A stretch of 44,553 bases of DNA. Source: Deltaproteobacteria bacterium. GTDB lineage: Bacteria > Myxococcota_A > UBA796 > SXON01. Where the stretch lies: contig CANKOI010000026.1 in NCBI GenBank assembly GCA_947484175.1, positions 1-44,553 of the forward strand, in the 5' to 3' direction. Below, one piece after another: positions 7,662 through 17,271 of this stretch. The notes below the pieces were generated by a model that ran no database searches, was not told the DNA's origin, and was given only the letters and a program-made list of their open reading frames with translations. Positions within the stretch are counted from its first letter, which is position 1. Each line of letters opens with the position of its first letter. The translations under genes and the position numbers were made by a program.

Positions 7662-8666
7662 ATGCAACGCGTCGCCATCACCGGAGCTACGGGGCACCTC
7701 GGCGCCAACCTCGTTCGCGCCTGCCTCCACGAGGGGTGGGCGGTGCGGGTGCTGGTGCATGGGAGCGGGGTCGGCCTGGAAGGGCTCGACGTGGAGCGAG
7801 TGAAGGGCGATGTGACGGCCCCCGACACGCTGCCGCCGCTCGTCGAGGAGGTAGACGTGGTCTTCCACCTCGCCGCGATGATCTCGATCGACGGCGACCA
7901 GGGTGGTCGGGTACCGGCCATCAACGTCGAGGGCGCCCGGAACGTGGCGTTGGCCGCCCACGCCGCCCGCGTGCGTCGCTTTGTCCACGTAGCGTCGGTA
8001 CACGCCTTCACGCAGCGGCCCCTCGACGTGCCGATCAACGAGGGGAGGGAACGCGTGAGCGGTCCGAGGGTCTTGGCCTACGATCGCTCCAAGGCAGCCG
8101 GTGAGGCCGCGGTTCGGGGGGTGTTCGAGGCCGGGCTGGACGGGGTGGTGGTCTACCCCTCCGGCGTGATCGGCCCGCTGGACGTGGGGCCGTCGCGGAT
8201 GGGGCGGTTCTTTCTCGACCTCGTGCACCAGAGGCTCCTGGCGCTCACGCCTGGCGGTTTCGATTGGGTGGACGTGCGAGACGTGGTCGCGACGATCATC
8301 GCTGCGTCACGACAGGGCCGTGCTAACGAGGGCTACATCGTGTCGGGCCGATGGGCCTCGATGGCCGAACTGGCCGACATCGCGGCCACGATCACGGGGG
8401 TGGCGGCTCCACGGTGGACCTCGCCCATGTGGTTGGCTCGGCTCGGCGCCCCCGCGATGACTCTCGGCAACCGCTTGTTCGGGATCGAGCCGTTGTACAC
8501 TTCGGAGGCGCTCGACGCGTTGGAGTGCAACCGTGCTCTGCACCACCACAAGGCTGCCGCTGAGCTCGGCCACGCGCCGCGCCCCATCGAAGAGACGGTG
8601 CGTGACCTGTACGCCTACTTTGCGGCTGCGGGCCGGATGCCCGCAGGGTGGGTTCCCCGCGAATGA
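7662..8666 (+). CDS. Extended short-chain dehydrogenase, 3-beta-HSD/epimerase-like
   Basis: A 334-residue extended SDR. It has the N-terminal NAD(P) motif GATGHLGANL (residues 7-16), DVVFHLAAM, the serine region VASVHAFTQ, and the catalytic YDRSK. The general architecture is that of 3-beta-hydroxysteroid dehydrogenases, dihydroflavonol reductases and hopanoid-type epimerases, so sequence alone does not fix the substrate. The next gene overlaps by 4 bp (ATGA) and is a steroid 5-alpha-reductase homologue, which favours a sterol or steroid-like substrate as an inference. The ATG at 7662 is chosen because it puts the Rossmann strand at the N-terminus; a longer start at 7593 adds a Ser-rich stretch. 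Confidence 0.85.
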   Translation: MQRVAITGATGHLGANLVRACLHEGWAVRVLVHGSGVGLEGLDVERVKGDVTAPDTLPPLVEEVDVVFHLAAMISIDGDQGGRVPAINVEGARNVALAAHAARVRRFVHVASVHAFTQRPLDVPINEGRERVSGPRVLAYDRSKAAGEAAVRGVFEAGLDGVVVYPSGVIGPLDVGPSRMGRFFLDLVHQRLLALTPGGFDWVDVRDVVATIIAASRQGRANEGYIVSGRWASMAELADIAATITGVAAPRWTSPMWLARLGAPAMTLGNRLFGIEPLYTSEALDALECNRALHHHKAAAELGHAPRPIEETVRDLYAYFAAAGRMPAGWVPRE

Positions 8667-9421
8667 GCGAGGAGCAGCTTCACGGGTGGCTGGTGTGGGG
8701 GGAGCTGGCTTCCGCCGTCTTCACCTTGGGTGCGCTGTGGGTCGTGGTGGCGCCCTACGGTCGGCACGGTCGGGCGGGGTGGGGGCCGGAGGTGTCGGCG
8801 CGCTCGGGCTGGATCCTGATGGAAGCGCCAGCGGTGCTCTCGTTTGGCGCGGTGTGGGCGGTGGGTTCCGCCGTCGGCGGGACCGTGCCTCGCCTGCTCC
8901 TCGGAGTCTGGATGGCCCACTACCTGCACCGGGCGTTGGTCTTCCCGTTTCGGATGCGGTCGCAGGGCAAGCGCATGCCCCTAGTGATCGCAACGCTGGG
9001 CGCGGGGTTCAACATGCTGAACGGCTACGTGAACGCGCGCGCCGTCTCAGAGTTCGGCGCCCAGCCGGCCGCGTGGTTGGCGTCACCCTCGCTCTGGATC
9101 GGGCTCGCCATCTTCGGCGTGGGCCTTGCGCTCAACCTGCACAGCGACACCGTGCTCCTCCGCCTCCGCGCCCCGGGCCAGACCGGATACCGCATCCCGT
9201 TCGGTGGCGGCTACTCGTGGGTGTCCTGTCCCAACTACCTCGGCGAGATGTTGGAGTGGCTGGGGTGGGCGCTCGCGTGCGGCACTCTCGCCGGATGGGC
9301 GTTCTTCGCCTACACCGTGGCGAACCTGTTTCCGCGGGCGCTGGCGCACCACCGCTGGTATCGAGAAACCTTCGCGGAGTACCCTCGCGAGCGGCGGGCG
9401 GTGCTGCCCTACCTCTGGTGA
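8663..9421 (+). CDS. Steroid 5-alpha-reductase family membrane protein
   Basis: A 252-residue polytopic protein of the 3-oxo-5-alpha-steroid 4-dehydrogenase family. The C-terminal half carries the family signature: GGGYSWVSCPNYLGEMLEWLG, then an ANLFPRALAHHRWY segment and YPRERRAVLPYLW at the end. These correspond to NADPH- and substrate-binding helices of SRD5A enzymes. The family reduces the 4-ene double bond of 3-oxosteroids or enoyl groups of polyprenols and very-long-chain acyl-CoAs. About six or seven membrane segments are visible. The start overlaps the SDR stop (ATGA), so the two are translationally coupled. Confidence 0.88.
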   Translation: MSEEQLHGWLVWGELASAVFTLGALWVVVAPYGRHGRAGWGPEVSARSGWILMEAPAVLSFGAVWAVGSAVGGTVPRLLLGVWMAHYLHRALVFPFRMRSQGKRMPLVIATLGAGFNMLNGYVNARAVSEFGAQPAAWLASPSLWIGLAIFGVGLALNLHSDTVLLRLRAPGQTGYRIPFGGGYSWVSCPNYLGEMLEWLGWALACGTLAGWAFFAYTVANLFPRALAHHRWYRETFAEYPRERRAVLPYLW

Positions 9422-9444
9422 GGGCGCGGGGATAGGCGCGCCCC

Positions 9445-10502
9445 ATGTTCGCTGCGCTCGTGCTGGCCTGTACCGCTGAGACCGAACCTGCAGTGCCCGC
9501 TGCGCCGACGCTCGGCGAGACCGTGGTTGAGGTGCCTGCGGCCGGGCTGCCGGTAGAGCCCAACGTCGCGAACAACAACCTCGCCGTGCTGGAGGTGGAG
9601 GGCCGCACCTTTCTGGCCTGGCGCACGGCCGACACCCACTTCGCCGGCCCGGAAGTGCAGATGCACGTGATCTCCCGCGAGGGGGAAGGGCCTTGGGCGT
9701 GGGAAACGACCGTCGCGCTCGGCACGGACGTGCGCGAGCCGCAGCTCGTGGTGATCGACGGCAGCCTGCGCCTGTAATTCGCCGTGCTGGGCACGGACTC
9801 TCTGGACTTCGAGCCTCAGGGCTCCCGCATGAGCACCCGGTTGGCCGAGGGGGACTGGACCGAGCCCGTAGAGGTGTTCGACCCCAGCTTCATCCCGTGG
9901 CGGATCCGGGAAGTGGAAGGCACCGTCTACACCGGGACCAACCCGTGGTGCACACCGGTGGCGCCAGTGAGACCGACTGGGTGTGGACGGACGACGGCGG
10001 GGTGCTCGCCGTGATGCGCAACGAGGCCGGCGAGGGGGACGAGTTCGGCTCGTACGTGTGTCGAGCGGAGCCAGAGGCGCTGGGCGACTGGTCTTGCCGC
10101 TACGATCCGCGCAAGTACGACTCCCCGCTCCTCTTCCAGGAGGCGGGCCGCACCTGGCTCGTGGGCCGCCGCACCTTGGGCAACGACGGTCTCTACGACC
10201 TCGATCAGGACGACCTCACCCATGAGCAGCAGTACTACGCCTACCAGGTGAACTACTGGGACGACCGGAAACGCTGCTCGCTATGGGAGGTCGACGGCGA
10301 GGAGCTGACCGTGAGCTGGGTGCTCGACCTCCCCTCCGCGGGCGACACCTGCTTCCCCGATGACCGCTCTCTCGGCGACGGCCTTCTTGAGATCTGGAAC
10401 TACAGCTCGCCCCTCGATGGCGGCGATCCATCCTGGCTCGACGGCCAGCTGGGTCCCACCCAGATCACTCGCACCGTGATCGACTTTTCGGCCGCGGGGT
10501 AG
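9445..10502 (+). pseudogene. Disrupted lipoprotein gene, predicted beta-propeller (sialidase-like) protein
   Basis: The frame starts MFAALVLAC (short lipoprotein signal) and runs to a TAA at 9775-9777 (after IDGSLRL). Homologous-looking sequence then continues in the same frame (FAVLGTDSLDFEPQ through VYTGTNPW) to about 9948, where it must shift frame to continue as GASETDWVWTDDGG and on to the stop at 10500-10502. Thus there is one in-frame stop (a single change from TAC would restore Tyr) and one frameshift. The repeated short aromatic strands (TFLAWRTADTHF, REPQLVVIDG, TWLVGRRT) suggest a six-bladed propeller, but I cannot name the family with confidence. It could be a recent pseudogene or two assembly errors. 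Confidence 0.7.
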
Positions 10503-10564
10503 CCTTCGTCGCGTGGGGATCGTCGTCGCGGCGGTTAGTTCCCCGTGCCGACCCCCGGAGTCCC

Positions 10565-12910
10565 ATGTCCGACGAACTTCCCGATCTCAGCAAGGTTCCT
10601 CAGGAGGACCGCGATCGGGTCTGGTACGAGCGCTACTATCAGGGCGACGGGGTGCCCCAGCTCACGCTCCGAGCGGTGCTGATGGGCGGGTTCATCGGCA
10701 TGGCGATGTCGGTGAGCAACCTCTACACCACCCTCAAGCTGGGCTGGGCGTTCGGCGTCGCCATCACGGCCTGCGTGCTCAGCTACGCCATCTGGAACAC
10801 GGTGGTGGGGCTCGGGCTCTCAAAGTCCAAGATGACGCTGCTCGAGAACAACTGCATGCAGAGCACGGCGTCGGCGGCCGGGTACAGCACGGGCGGCACC
10901 ATCGCCACGGCGGCGGGCGCGTTGTTGTTGATCACCGGCGATGCGGGTCGGATGGGCTGGATGCCGCTGACCGTGTGGGTGTTCTGCGTGGCGGTGCTGG
11001 GCGTTTTTCTGGCCATCCCCATGAAGCGCCAGATGATCAACCAGGAGCAGCTCCCCTTCCCATCCGGCATCGCGGCGGCCGAAACCCTCCGCTCGCTGTA
11101 CGCGAAGGGCGACGAGGCGCAGAAGAAGGCACGCGACCTCATCGACGCCATGATCGCCGGCGGCATGACCGGGCTCGGACTGTCGTTCGGACTGATCCCC
11201 GCATCGCTCGAGTTTCACGGCGCGCTCAACTCGAAGCGCAGCCCGATGCCGTTTCCGGCGCTGGGCGTGGCCTACGAGCCCTCGTTGCTGATGTTGGCGG
11301 CGGGAGCCATCACGGGCCTTCGCGTGTGCGCGTCGATGATGCTCGGCGCCTGCATCAACTGGTTCGTGCTGGCCCCGCTCGTATTCTCGCTGCCCGCGCA
11401 AACGCCGAACGCCGACGGCAGCTTGTCCGACCCGGCCTACGATGCCGACGGGAACTGGGTGGACATGAAGGACCGCGCCCGTCCGGGCACGCTCTTTGTC
11501 CACCTCGACCACTTCGGTACGACGAGTGCAGAGGGGGCGCCCTACGTCTCCCCCACCGTTAGCCTCACCGCGGCGGGAGGTACGCCCCTCGTTTCCACCT
11601 TGCGCGACGATGGGCAGCGCGGCGACCTCAAGTCGGGCGATGGCACCTGGTCGTTGCTCCTCGACGTGCCGCCTGCCGCCTACGCCGTACACCTGTCCGC
11701 GGGGGGCCGTGAGCTCGACGCCGCCGCCGTGCCCTGGGAGGACACCAACCAGCGCCGCGACCTCGCGCTCTCCGTCCACCACCCCGGCTGGCTGGTCGCT
11801 GGCGAGATGGTTGACGGCTGGACGCTGGCCACCGTGGCCGGTGAAGCGGGCCTCTCCGGAAAGCACTTCTCGGGTGACCTCGAAGTGAAGCGCAACGCCG
11901 AAACCGGGGAGTACACCTCGATCGCCATCCGCAAGTGGAGCTTGTGGTTCGGCACGGCGCTGCTGGTCTCGGCCGGCCTCACGGCCTTCGCCATGAACTG
12001 GCGGCAGATCGTGCGGGCGATGATGGCGGGAAGAGGAGGCAAGTCGGGAGGCGGGGCCAAGGGCGATCTGGAAGCCCGGATGGCCGCCATCGAGGTGCCC
12101 ACCAGCTGGATGCTGATCGGGGTCCTGCCCACCACGGTGCTGCTGGCGGCGGTCTGTTACCTCGCCATGGGCATCGCCCCCTGGCTGAGCGTGGTCTCCG
12201 TGCTGTTGTCCGGCGTGCTGGCGCTGGTGGCCTGCCGCGCCACGGGCGAAACCGACACCACGCCCATCGGAGCGATGGGCAAAATCACCCAGTTCGCCTT
12301 CGCGGTGCTCTCGCCCGCTGACAAGACGGTGAACCTGATGAGCGCGGGTGTCACCGCCGGCGCGGCTGGCTCGAGCGCCGACCTCCTCACCGATCTGAAG
12401 TCGGGCTACCTTCTGGGCGCCAACCCTAGGCAGCAGTTCATCGCGCAGCTCTCCGGCGTGCTGTTCGGTCTCGCGGCCGTCATTCCTGCCTGGTACTTGA
12501 TGGTGCCCACAGCCGACACTCCGCTGCTCGTCAACAGCCCGCCCACGGCGATGTGGTACGCCGTGGCACAGGCGCTCTCCGACGGCGTGGCCAGCATCCC
12601 GCTCACCGCTCGCTACAGCATCGGCGTGGGCGTGCTGGTGGGCGTGGCGCTGCCTCTCCTCGAGAAGGTGCTGCCCAAGGCGCGCAGCTTTATCCCTTCG
12701 AGCATGGGCCTCGGGCTCGCCTTCGTGATCACCTTCCCGAACGCGCTCGCGTTCTTCGTGGGCTCGCTGATCGCGGAGCGGTGGGTTCGTCGCGACGAGA
12801 AGGCCTACGAGGACAAGATCATTCCGCTGGCTTCCGGAGCGATCGCGGGGGAGTCGCTGGTCAGCGCCGGCTATGCCATCCTGAACTCGCTGCGTGTGCT
12901 TGCCACCTAG
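10565..12910 (+). CDS. OPT-family oligopeptide/metal-chelate transporter with an extra Ig-like soluble domain
   Basis: A 781-residue member of the oligopeptide transporter (OPT) superfamily, which imports peptides or siderophore-type metal chelates. The N-terminal block (GVPQLTLRAVLMGG, LENNCMQSTASAAG, EQLPFPSGIAAAETLRSLY) and the C-terminal block (DLLTDLKSGYLLGANPRQQ) are diagnostic. About 14 or more membrane helices are visible. Residues about 277-450 are not membrane-like. They contain SPTVSLTAAGG and LRDDGQRGDLKSGDGTWSL, resembling the DDG-x-x-GD-x-x-xDG-x-Y/W core of choice-of-anchor/Ig-like surface modules; I know no such insert in typical OPT proteins. ATG 10565 has GGAG seven bases upstream. 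Confidence 0.88.
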   Translation: MSDELPDLSKVPQEDRDRVWYERYYQGDGVPQLTLRAVLMGGFIGMAMSVSNLYTTLKLGWAFGVAITACVLSYAIWNTVVGLGLSKSKMTLLENNCMQSTASAAGYSTGGTIATAAGALLLITGDAGRMGWMPLTVWVFCVAVLGVFLAIPMKRQMINQEQLPFPSGIAAAETLRSLYAKGDEAQKKARDLIDAMIAGGMTGLGLSFGLIPASLEFHGALNSKRSPMPFPALGVAYEPSLLMLAAGAITGLRVCASMMLGACINWFVLAPLVFSLPAQTPNADGSLSDPAYDADGNWVDMKDRARPGTLFVHLDHFGTTSAEGAPYVSPTVSLTAAGGTPLVSTLRDDGQRGDLKSGDGTWSLLLDVPPAAYAVHLSAGGRELDAAAVPWEDTNQRRDLALSVHHPGWLVAGEMVDGWTLATVAGEAGLSGKHFSGDLEVKRNAETGEYTSIAIRKWSLWFGTALLVSAGLTAFAMNWRQIVRAMMAGRGGKSGGGAKGDLEARMAAIEVPTSWMLIGVLPTTVLLAAVCYLAMGIAPWLSVVSVLLSGVLALVACRATGETDTTPIGAMGKITQFAFAVLSPADKTVNLMSAGVTAGAAGSSADLLTDLKSGYLLGANPRQQFIAQLSGVLFGLAAVIPAWYLMVPTADTPLLVNSPPTAMWYAVAQALSDGVASIPLTARYSIGVGVLVGVALPLLEKVLPKARSFIPSSMGLGLAFVITFPNALAFFVGSLIAERWVRRDEKAYEDKIIPLASGAIAGESLVSAGYAILNSLRVLAT

Positions 12911-13898
12911 CCCGCCCGTCTCTGCGCTCCTGGACCGCTTCGGGCGGATTCACAACTACCTGCGTGTAAGCGTCACGGATCGTTGCAACTTTCGCTGCGT
13001 GTACTGTCTGCCCGAGGAGGGGGTCACCTGGCTGCCTCGCCAGAGCCTGCTGGGCTACGAGGAGATTGCCCGGGTAGTACGCGTGATGGCGGGCATGGGG
13101 CTCCGGAGCGTTCGCCTCACCGGCGGCGAGCCCACGGTGCGGCGCGATCTGCCCGCGTTGGTCGAGTCGATCGCCGCGGTGCCCGGAATCGTGGACCTCT
13201 CGATGACCACCAACGCCCATCGTTTCGCCAGTCAGGCGAGCGTCCTCAAAGCAGCGGGGCTCCGTCGGGTGAACATCTCCCTCGACTCTCTCGATGCGGC
13301 CCGTTTCGCCCGAATCACCCGCGGCGGTGACCTCGCAGCGGTGCTGGCGGGAATCCACGCCGCCATTGAGGCTGGGCTCACCCCCGTGAAGGTGAACATG
13401 GTGGTGATGCGCGGCGAGAACGACGACGAGATCGTGCCGATGGCCCGCTGGGCGATGGCCGTCGCGCCAGCCGTGCAGCTGCGCTTCATCGAGTACATGC
13501 CGTTTGAGTCGCGGTGGCACCAGAACGTGCCGGCGGCCGAGATGAGAGTCACGCTGGCCTCGGCCCTCGGCGAGCTGGTGCCGGTCACGTCGAAGCAGGG
13601 CGGCGGGCCAGCAAAACACTGGCAGATCGGGCCCCTTGTGGTCGGCTTCATCGCGCCCATCACCGAGCACTTCTGCGCCACCTGCAACCGCCTGCGTCTC
13701 CTCGCCGACGGCCACCTTCGCACCTGCCTTGCTCATGAGGACACCCCCTCGCTGCGCGACGTGCTTCGTGGAGGTGCCACCGACGGAGAGTTGGCCCTGC
13801 TGCTGCGCGGGATCGTAGGGGGAAAGCCAGCGGGGCACTTGGCCGAAATGGCAGGCGGCACCGCGTTTGAAGGGGTGATGACGCACATCGGCGGGTAG
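12894..13898 (+). CDS. moaA: GTP 3',8-cyclase, molybdenum cofactor biosynthesis
   Basis: A 334-residue radical-SAM enzyme performing the first step of molybdopterin synthesis (GTP to 3',8-cyclo-GTP). The N-terminal SAM cluster motif is CNFRCVYC (Cys31, Cys35, Cys38), with LTGGEPTVRRDL for SAM binding. The C-terminal second cluster is Cys261, Cys264 and Cys278 (CX2CX13C), which binds GTP. The protein ends in the Gly-Gly tail needed by the family. The GTG at 12894 overlaps the transporter stop by 17 bases. No other Moa or Moe gene is in the window, so the remaining pathway is elsewhere. Confidence 0.94.
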   Translation: MCLPPSPPVSALLDRFGRIHNYLRVSVTDRCNFRCVYCLPEEGVTWLPRQSLLGYEEIARVVRVMAGMGLRSVRLTGGEPTVRRDLPALVESIAAVPGIVDLSMTTNAHRFASQASVLKAAGLRRVNISLDSLDAARFARITRGGDLAAVLAGIHAAIEAGLTPVKVNMVVMRGENDDEIVPMARWAMAVAPAVQLRFIEYMPFESRWHQNVPAAEMRVTLASALGELVPVTSKQGGGPAKHWQIGPLVVGFIAPITEHFCATCNRLRLLADGHLRTCLAHEDTPSLRDVLRGGATDGELALLLRGIVGGKPAGHLAEMAGGTAFEGVMTHIGG

Positions 13899-13946
13899 CC
13901 GCGCAAACCCTCTGTCAGGTGCGTGGCTGCGGCTTGGGCGGCGGGC

Positions 13947-13952
13947 TACGAT
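13947..13952 (+). promoter_or_regulatory. Putative -10 box (TACGAT) for the gltA-sucCD block
   Basis: TACGAT occurs in GGGCTACGAT, 24 bases before the gltA ATG, which has its own GAGGAG ribosome-binding site. The same GGCTACNNT context recurs at 17775-17783 and 28003-28011, upstream of two other genes. No clear -35 box is seen. Confidence 0.4.
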
Positions 13953-13976
13953 GGCGCGCCCTTGAGGAGCCGCGCC

Positions 13977-15152
13977 ATGAGCCACGACCTTTTGCCCTTC
14001 ACCATCACCGACGACCTGCTCGACACCGGCATGCGCGGGATGCCCGTGAGCACCGTGTACACCTCCGAGGTCGACCCTGGCGACGGCCTCCACTACGTCG
14101 GCTACCCCATCGCTGATCTCTCGGAGCTCGATCCCGAAGCAGCCATCTATCTGCTCTTCTACAAGAAGATTCCCAACAAGAGCGAGCTCAGCGGCTTCAA
14201 GCGTGAGCTGCGGAGCCGCGCCAAGGTGGACAAGCGGGTGATCAAGCTGATCACGAAGCTCCCGGTGGAAGGGCACCCGATGGAGTGGCTCATCTCCGGC
14301 CTCACCTTCTTAGGCATGCTCTGCAAAACAGGCGACTACCGGGAGGACGGCCTCAACGTCGTGGCGCAGATGCCCGAGGTGGTGGCGGCCATCTACCGCA
14401 CGCGTTCTGGGTGGGGCAAGCCCATCAAGTCGCAGCCGAAGCTGGGCCTGATGGAGAACTTCGTACAGATGCTGGGCGTTCCGGGAGCCGACCCGGCGAA
14501 GCTCACTCGGCTGCTGCGGGTGTTCTACGTGCTCCACATGGACCACGGCGGCGGCAACCTCAGCACTTTCGTCGGCAAGGCCGTCGCCTCCGGAAAGGCC
14601 GACACCTACGCCTCGCTGGGGGCTTCGATGGCCGGGCTCTACGGCCCGCTGCACGGGCGGGCGAACCAGGAATGCCTCGCGTTCCTCGAGAAGTCCGGCA
14701 CCAACGACCCCGTCAAGATGGAGCAGTTCGTCACCGACGAGATGGCGGCGGGCCGCAGCATCTTCGGCTTCGGCCACGCGGTGCTGCGCGCGGAGGACCC
14801 GCGGGCGGGTGTGCAATACGCTCTCGGGGCTGAAATCTGCCCCGACGACTCCCTGTTCCAGCGCGCCGTGGTGATGCGCGAGCGCGCCGTGAAGGTGCTC
14901 AAGGCCAATCCCAAGGTGAAGAACCCCTACCCGAACGTCGATGCGGTTTCGGGCTCGCTCCTCCGTGCATGCGGCCTCAAAGACGGCGAGTACTACACGG
15001 TGTTGTTCGGCCTCTCCCGCTGCAGCGGCATCGCCGCGCAGATCGTCGACGAGCGCCTCGTGCACCGCAACGGCAAGGGGGTGCCGATCTACCGGCCGAG
15101 CGACATTCCGGTGAACCAGCCCCGGCGTCGTTACAAGAAGCGCGGGAACTAA
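13977..15152 (+). CDS. gltA: Citrate synthase
   Basis: A 391-residue citrate synthase condensing acetyl-CoA and oxaloacetate. The catalytic triad is visible: His226 in YGPLHGRANQ, His267 in FGFGHAVLR, and Asp322 in YPNVDAVSG. Conserved segments MEWLISGLTFLG, YVLHMDHGGGNLSTF and GIAAQIVDER are also present. The length is slightly short, as in compact or eukaryote-like forms; methylcitrate synthase cannot be excluded, but the downstream sucCD favours a TCA role. It starts the run gltA-sucC-sucD, with ATG of sucC directly abutting its TAA. GAGGAG lies 8 bases before the start. Confidence 0.93.
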   Translation: MSHDLLPFTITDDLLDTGMRGMPVSTVYTSEVDPGDGLHYVGYPIADLSELDPEAAIYLLFYKKIPNKSELSGFKRELRSRAKVDKRVIKLITKLPVEGHPMEWLISGLTFLGMLCKTGDYREDGLNVVAQMPEVVAAIYRTRSGWGKPIKSQPKLGLMENFVQMLGVPGADPAKLTRLLRVFYVLHMDHGGGNLSTFVGKAVASGKADTYASLGASMAGLYGPLHGRANQECLAFLEKSGTNDPVKMEQFVTDEMAAGRSIFGFGHAVLRAEDPRAGVQYALGAEICPDDSLFQRAVVMRERAVKVLKANPKVKNPYPNVDAVSGSLLRACGLKDGEYYTVLFGLSRCSGIAAQIVDERLVHRNGKGVPIYRPSDIPVNQPRRRYKKRGN

Positions 15153-16388
15153 ATGAAAATCCACGAGTACCAGGGCAAAGAAGTCCTCCGGAAGTACGGC
15201 GTACCGACCCTGCAGGGGGGGGCGGCCGACTCTCCGGAGGCGGCAGTTGCTGCGGCTCGTGCCATCGGTGGGTCCGTGTGGGTGGTGAAGTCGCAGGTGC
15301 ACGCAGGTGGGCGCGGCAAGGGTCGCTTCATCGGTGAGGTGGACGACGACGCGCTCGACATCGCCGCCGCCGGTGGCGACGCCCCGGGGAAAGGCGGCGT
15401 GCGGGTGGTGAAGACCCTCGACGACGTGGCCGCGGCCGCCCGCGCCATGCTCGGCAATCGCCTTGTCACCAAGCAGACCGGCCGCGAGGGCGCCATCGTT
15501 CACAAGGTGTTCGTGGAGCAGGGCTGCCAGATCTCGCGGGAGTTCTACTTGGCCGTGCTGCTCGACCGCTCCGTGGGCAAGGTGGTGGTGATGGCCAGCG
15601 CCGAGGGGGGTACCGAGATCGAGGAGGTGGCGGCCCACCGGCCCGAAGCGATCCTCAAGGAGTGGGGCGATCCCCTCACGGGCCTCGGCGCCTGGCAGGC
15701 ACGCAAGCTGGCTTTCGGACTCGGGCTCACGGGCAAGGCGGTAGGCAACTTCGTGAAGCTTGCGCAGGGGCTCTACCGGGCCGCTTTGGCCGCCGACACC
15801 GCGATGCTCGAGGTCAACCCGCTCATCCTCACCGCCGACGAGCAGATTCTCCCGCTCGACGCGAAGATCACCTTCGACGACAACGCGCTCTACCGCCACC
15901 CCGAATACCAGACCTACGCCGACCCCAACGAGGTCGACCCGCAGGAGCTCGAGGCCGCCAAGTACGACCTCTCCTACGTGAAGCTCGACGGCAACATCGG
16001 CTGCCTCGTGAACGGCGCCGGCCTCGCCATGGCCACGATGGACATCATCAAGTTCTACGGCGAGGAGCCGGCCAACTTTCTCGACGTAGGCGGGGGCGCC
16101 GACAAAGAGAAGGTCACGGCCGCCTTCAAGATCATCACGGCCGACCCTGCGGTGAAGGGCATTCTGGTGAACATCTTCGGCGGCATCATGAAGTGTGACG
16201 TGATCGCGGAAGGCGTGATCGCCGCCGTGCGCGAAACCGGGCTGAGTGTGCCGCTCGTGGTGCGCCTCGAAGGCACGAACGTGGAGATGGGCAAGAAGAT
16301 CATCGGGGAGAGCGGGCTGAAGGTGATCGCCGCCGACTCGATGTCCGATGCGGCCGAGAAGATCGTTGCTGCCGTGCGGGGGGTGTAG
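15153..16388 (+). CDS. sucC: Succinyl-CoA synthetase beta subunit
   Basis: A 411-residue ATP-grasp subunit that binds nucleotide and succinate in the SucCD enzyme. It begins with the invariant [18 protein letters not shown], has the ATP-grasp [11 protein letters not shown] region, VNPLILT, and the C-terminal [19 protein letters not shown] and RLEGTN motifs. It is somewhat longer than the E. coli enzyme (388), mainly around residues 60-90 and 250-270. The start codon follows the gltA stop without a gap, which implies coupled translation. Confidence 0.95.
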   Translation: MKIHEYQGKEVLRKYGVPTLQGGAADSPEAAVAAARAIGGSVWVVKSQVHAGGRGKGRFIGEVDDDALDIAAAGGDAPGKGGVRVVKTLDDVAAAARAMLGNRLVTKQTGREGAIVHKVFVEQGCQISREFYLAVLLDRSVGKVVVMASAEGGTEIEEVAAHRPEAILKEWGDPLTGLGAWQARKLAFGLGLTGKAVGNFVKLAQGLYRAALAADTAMLEVNPLILTADEQILPLDAKITFDDNALYRHPEYQTYADPNEVDPQELEAAKYDLSYVKLDGNIGCLVNGAGLAMATMDIIKFYGEEPANFLDVGGGADKEKVTAAFKIITADPAVKGILVNIFGGIMKCDVIAEGVIAAVRETGLSVPLVVRLEGTNVEMGKKIIGESGLKVIAADSMSDAAEKIVAAVRGV

Positions 16389-16389
16389 G

Positions 16390-17271
16390 ATGGCCATTCT
16401 CGTCAACAAGGACACCCGGCTCGTCGTGCAGGGGATCACCGGCGGGGCCGGCAGCTTCCACGCCAGCCAGTGCAAGGCGTATGGCACCAACGTCGTGGCA
16501 GGCGTCACGCCCGGCAAGGGCGGTACCTTCTTCGAAGGCACGGTGCCGATCTTCGACACGGTCGATCAGGCCGTGCGGGCGACGGGCGCCAACGCGAGCA
16601 TGATCTTCGTGCCGCCGCCGTTTGCGGCCGACGCGATCATGGAGGCCGCGGAGGCCGGAGTGGCGCTGCTTGTCCCCATCACCGAGGGCATCCCGGTGCG
16701 CGACATGCTGCCCGTCCTGCCCTTTCTGCGGGCCCGCGGCGTGCGCATGATCGGTCCGAATTGTCCGGGGATCATCACCCCCGGCCAGTGCAAGATCGGC
16801 ATCATGCCGGGCCACATCCACAAGCCGGGGCGCATCGGCGTGGTGAGCCGGTCGGGCACCCTCACGTACGAAGCCGTGGGGCAGCTCACGCGCATCGGCC
16901 TCGGGCAGAGCACTGCGATCGGCATCGGTGGCGACCCGATCATCGGCACCAAGCACATCGACGCTCTCCAGCTCTTCAATGACGACCCCGACACCGACGC
17001 CATCATCATGATCGGCGAGATCGGCGGCAGCGCGGAAGAGGAGGCCGCGGCCTGGGCGGGGCTGCACTGCAAGAAGCCCATCGTCGGCTTCATCGCGGGG
17101 GCCACGGCCCCTCCGGGCAGGAGGATGGGGCACGCAGGTGCGATCATCTCGGGTGGCCAGGGCACGGCCGAAGCGAAATACGCGGCGATGACGGCGGCCG
17201 GCATCCACATCGTTCGCAGCCCGGCCGAGATGGGCTCGAAGTTGGCGGAGCTGATCGGCCACCGGGTGTGA
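16390..17271 (+). CDS. sucD: Succinyl-CoA synthetase alpha subunit
   Basis: A 293-residue CoA-binding subunit. It has the CoA-binding N-terminus ([15 protein letters not shown]), PNCPGIITP, the SRSGTLTYE loop, and His248 in [17 protein letters not shown], the residue that is phosphorylated during catalysis. It is the normal family size. The ATG at 16390 starts one base after the sucC stop, so sucC and sucD are co-translated in the usual order. Confidence 0.95.
   Translation: MAILVNKDTRLVVQGITGGAGSFHASQCKAYGTNVVAGVTPGKGGTFFEGTVPIFDTVDQAVRATGANASMIFVPPPFAADAIMEAAEAGVALLVPITEGIPVRDMLPVLPFLRARGVRMIGPNCPGIITPGQCKIGIMPGHIHKPGRIGVVSRSGTLTYEAVGQLTRIGLGQSTAIGIGGDPIIGTKHIDALQLFNDDPDTDAIIMIGEIGGSAEEEAAAWAGLHCKKPIVGFIAGATAPPGRRMGHAGAIISGGQGTAEAKYAAMTAAGIHIVRSPAEMGSKLAELIGHRV

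Noticed and set aside
14310..16559. Minus-strand open frame of about 750 codons opposite gltA and sucC
   Set aside because: gltA and sucC are certain from catalytic residues; the opposite frame is a codon-bias shadow.
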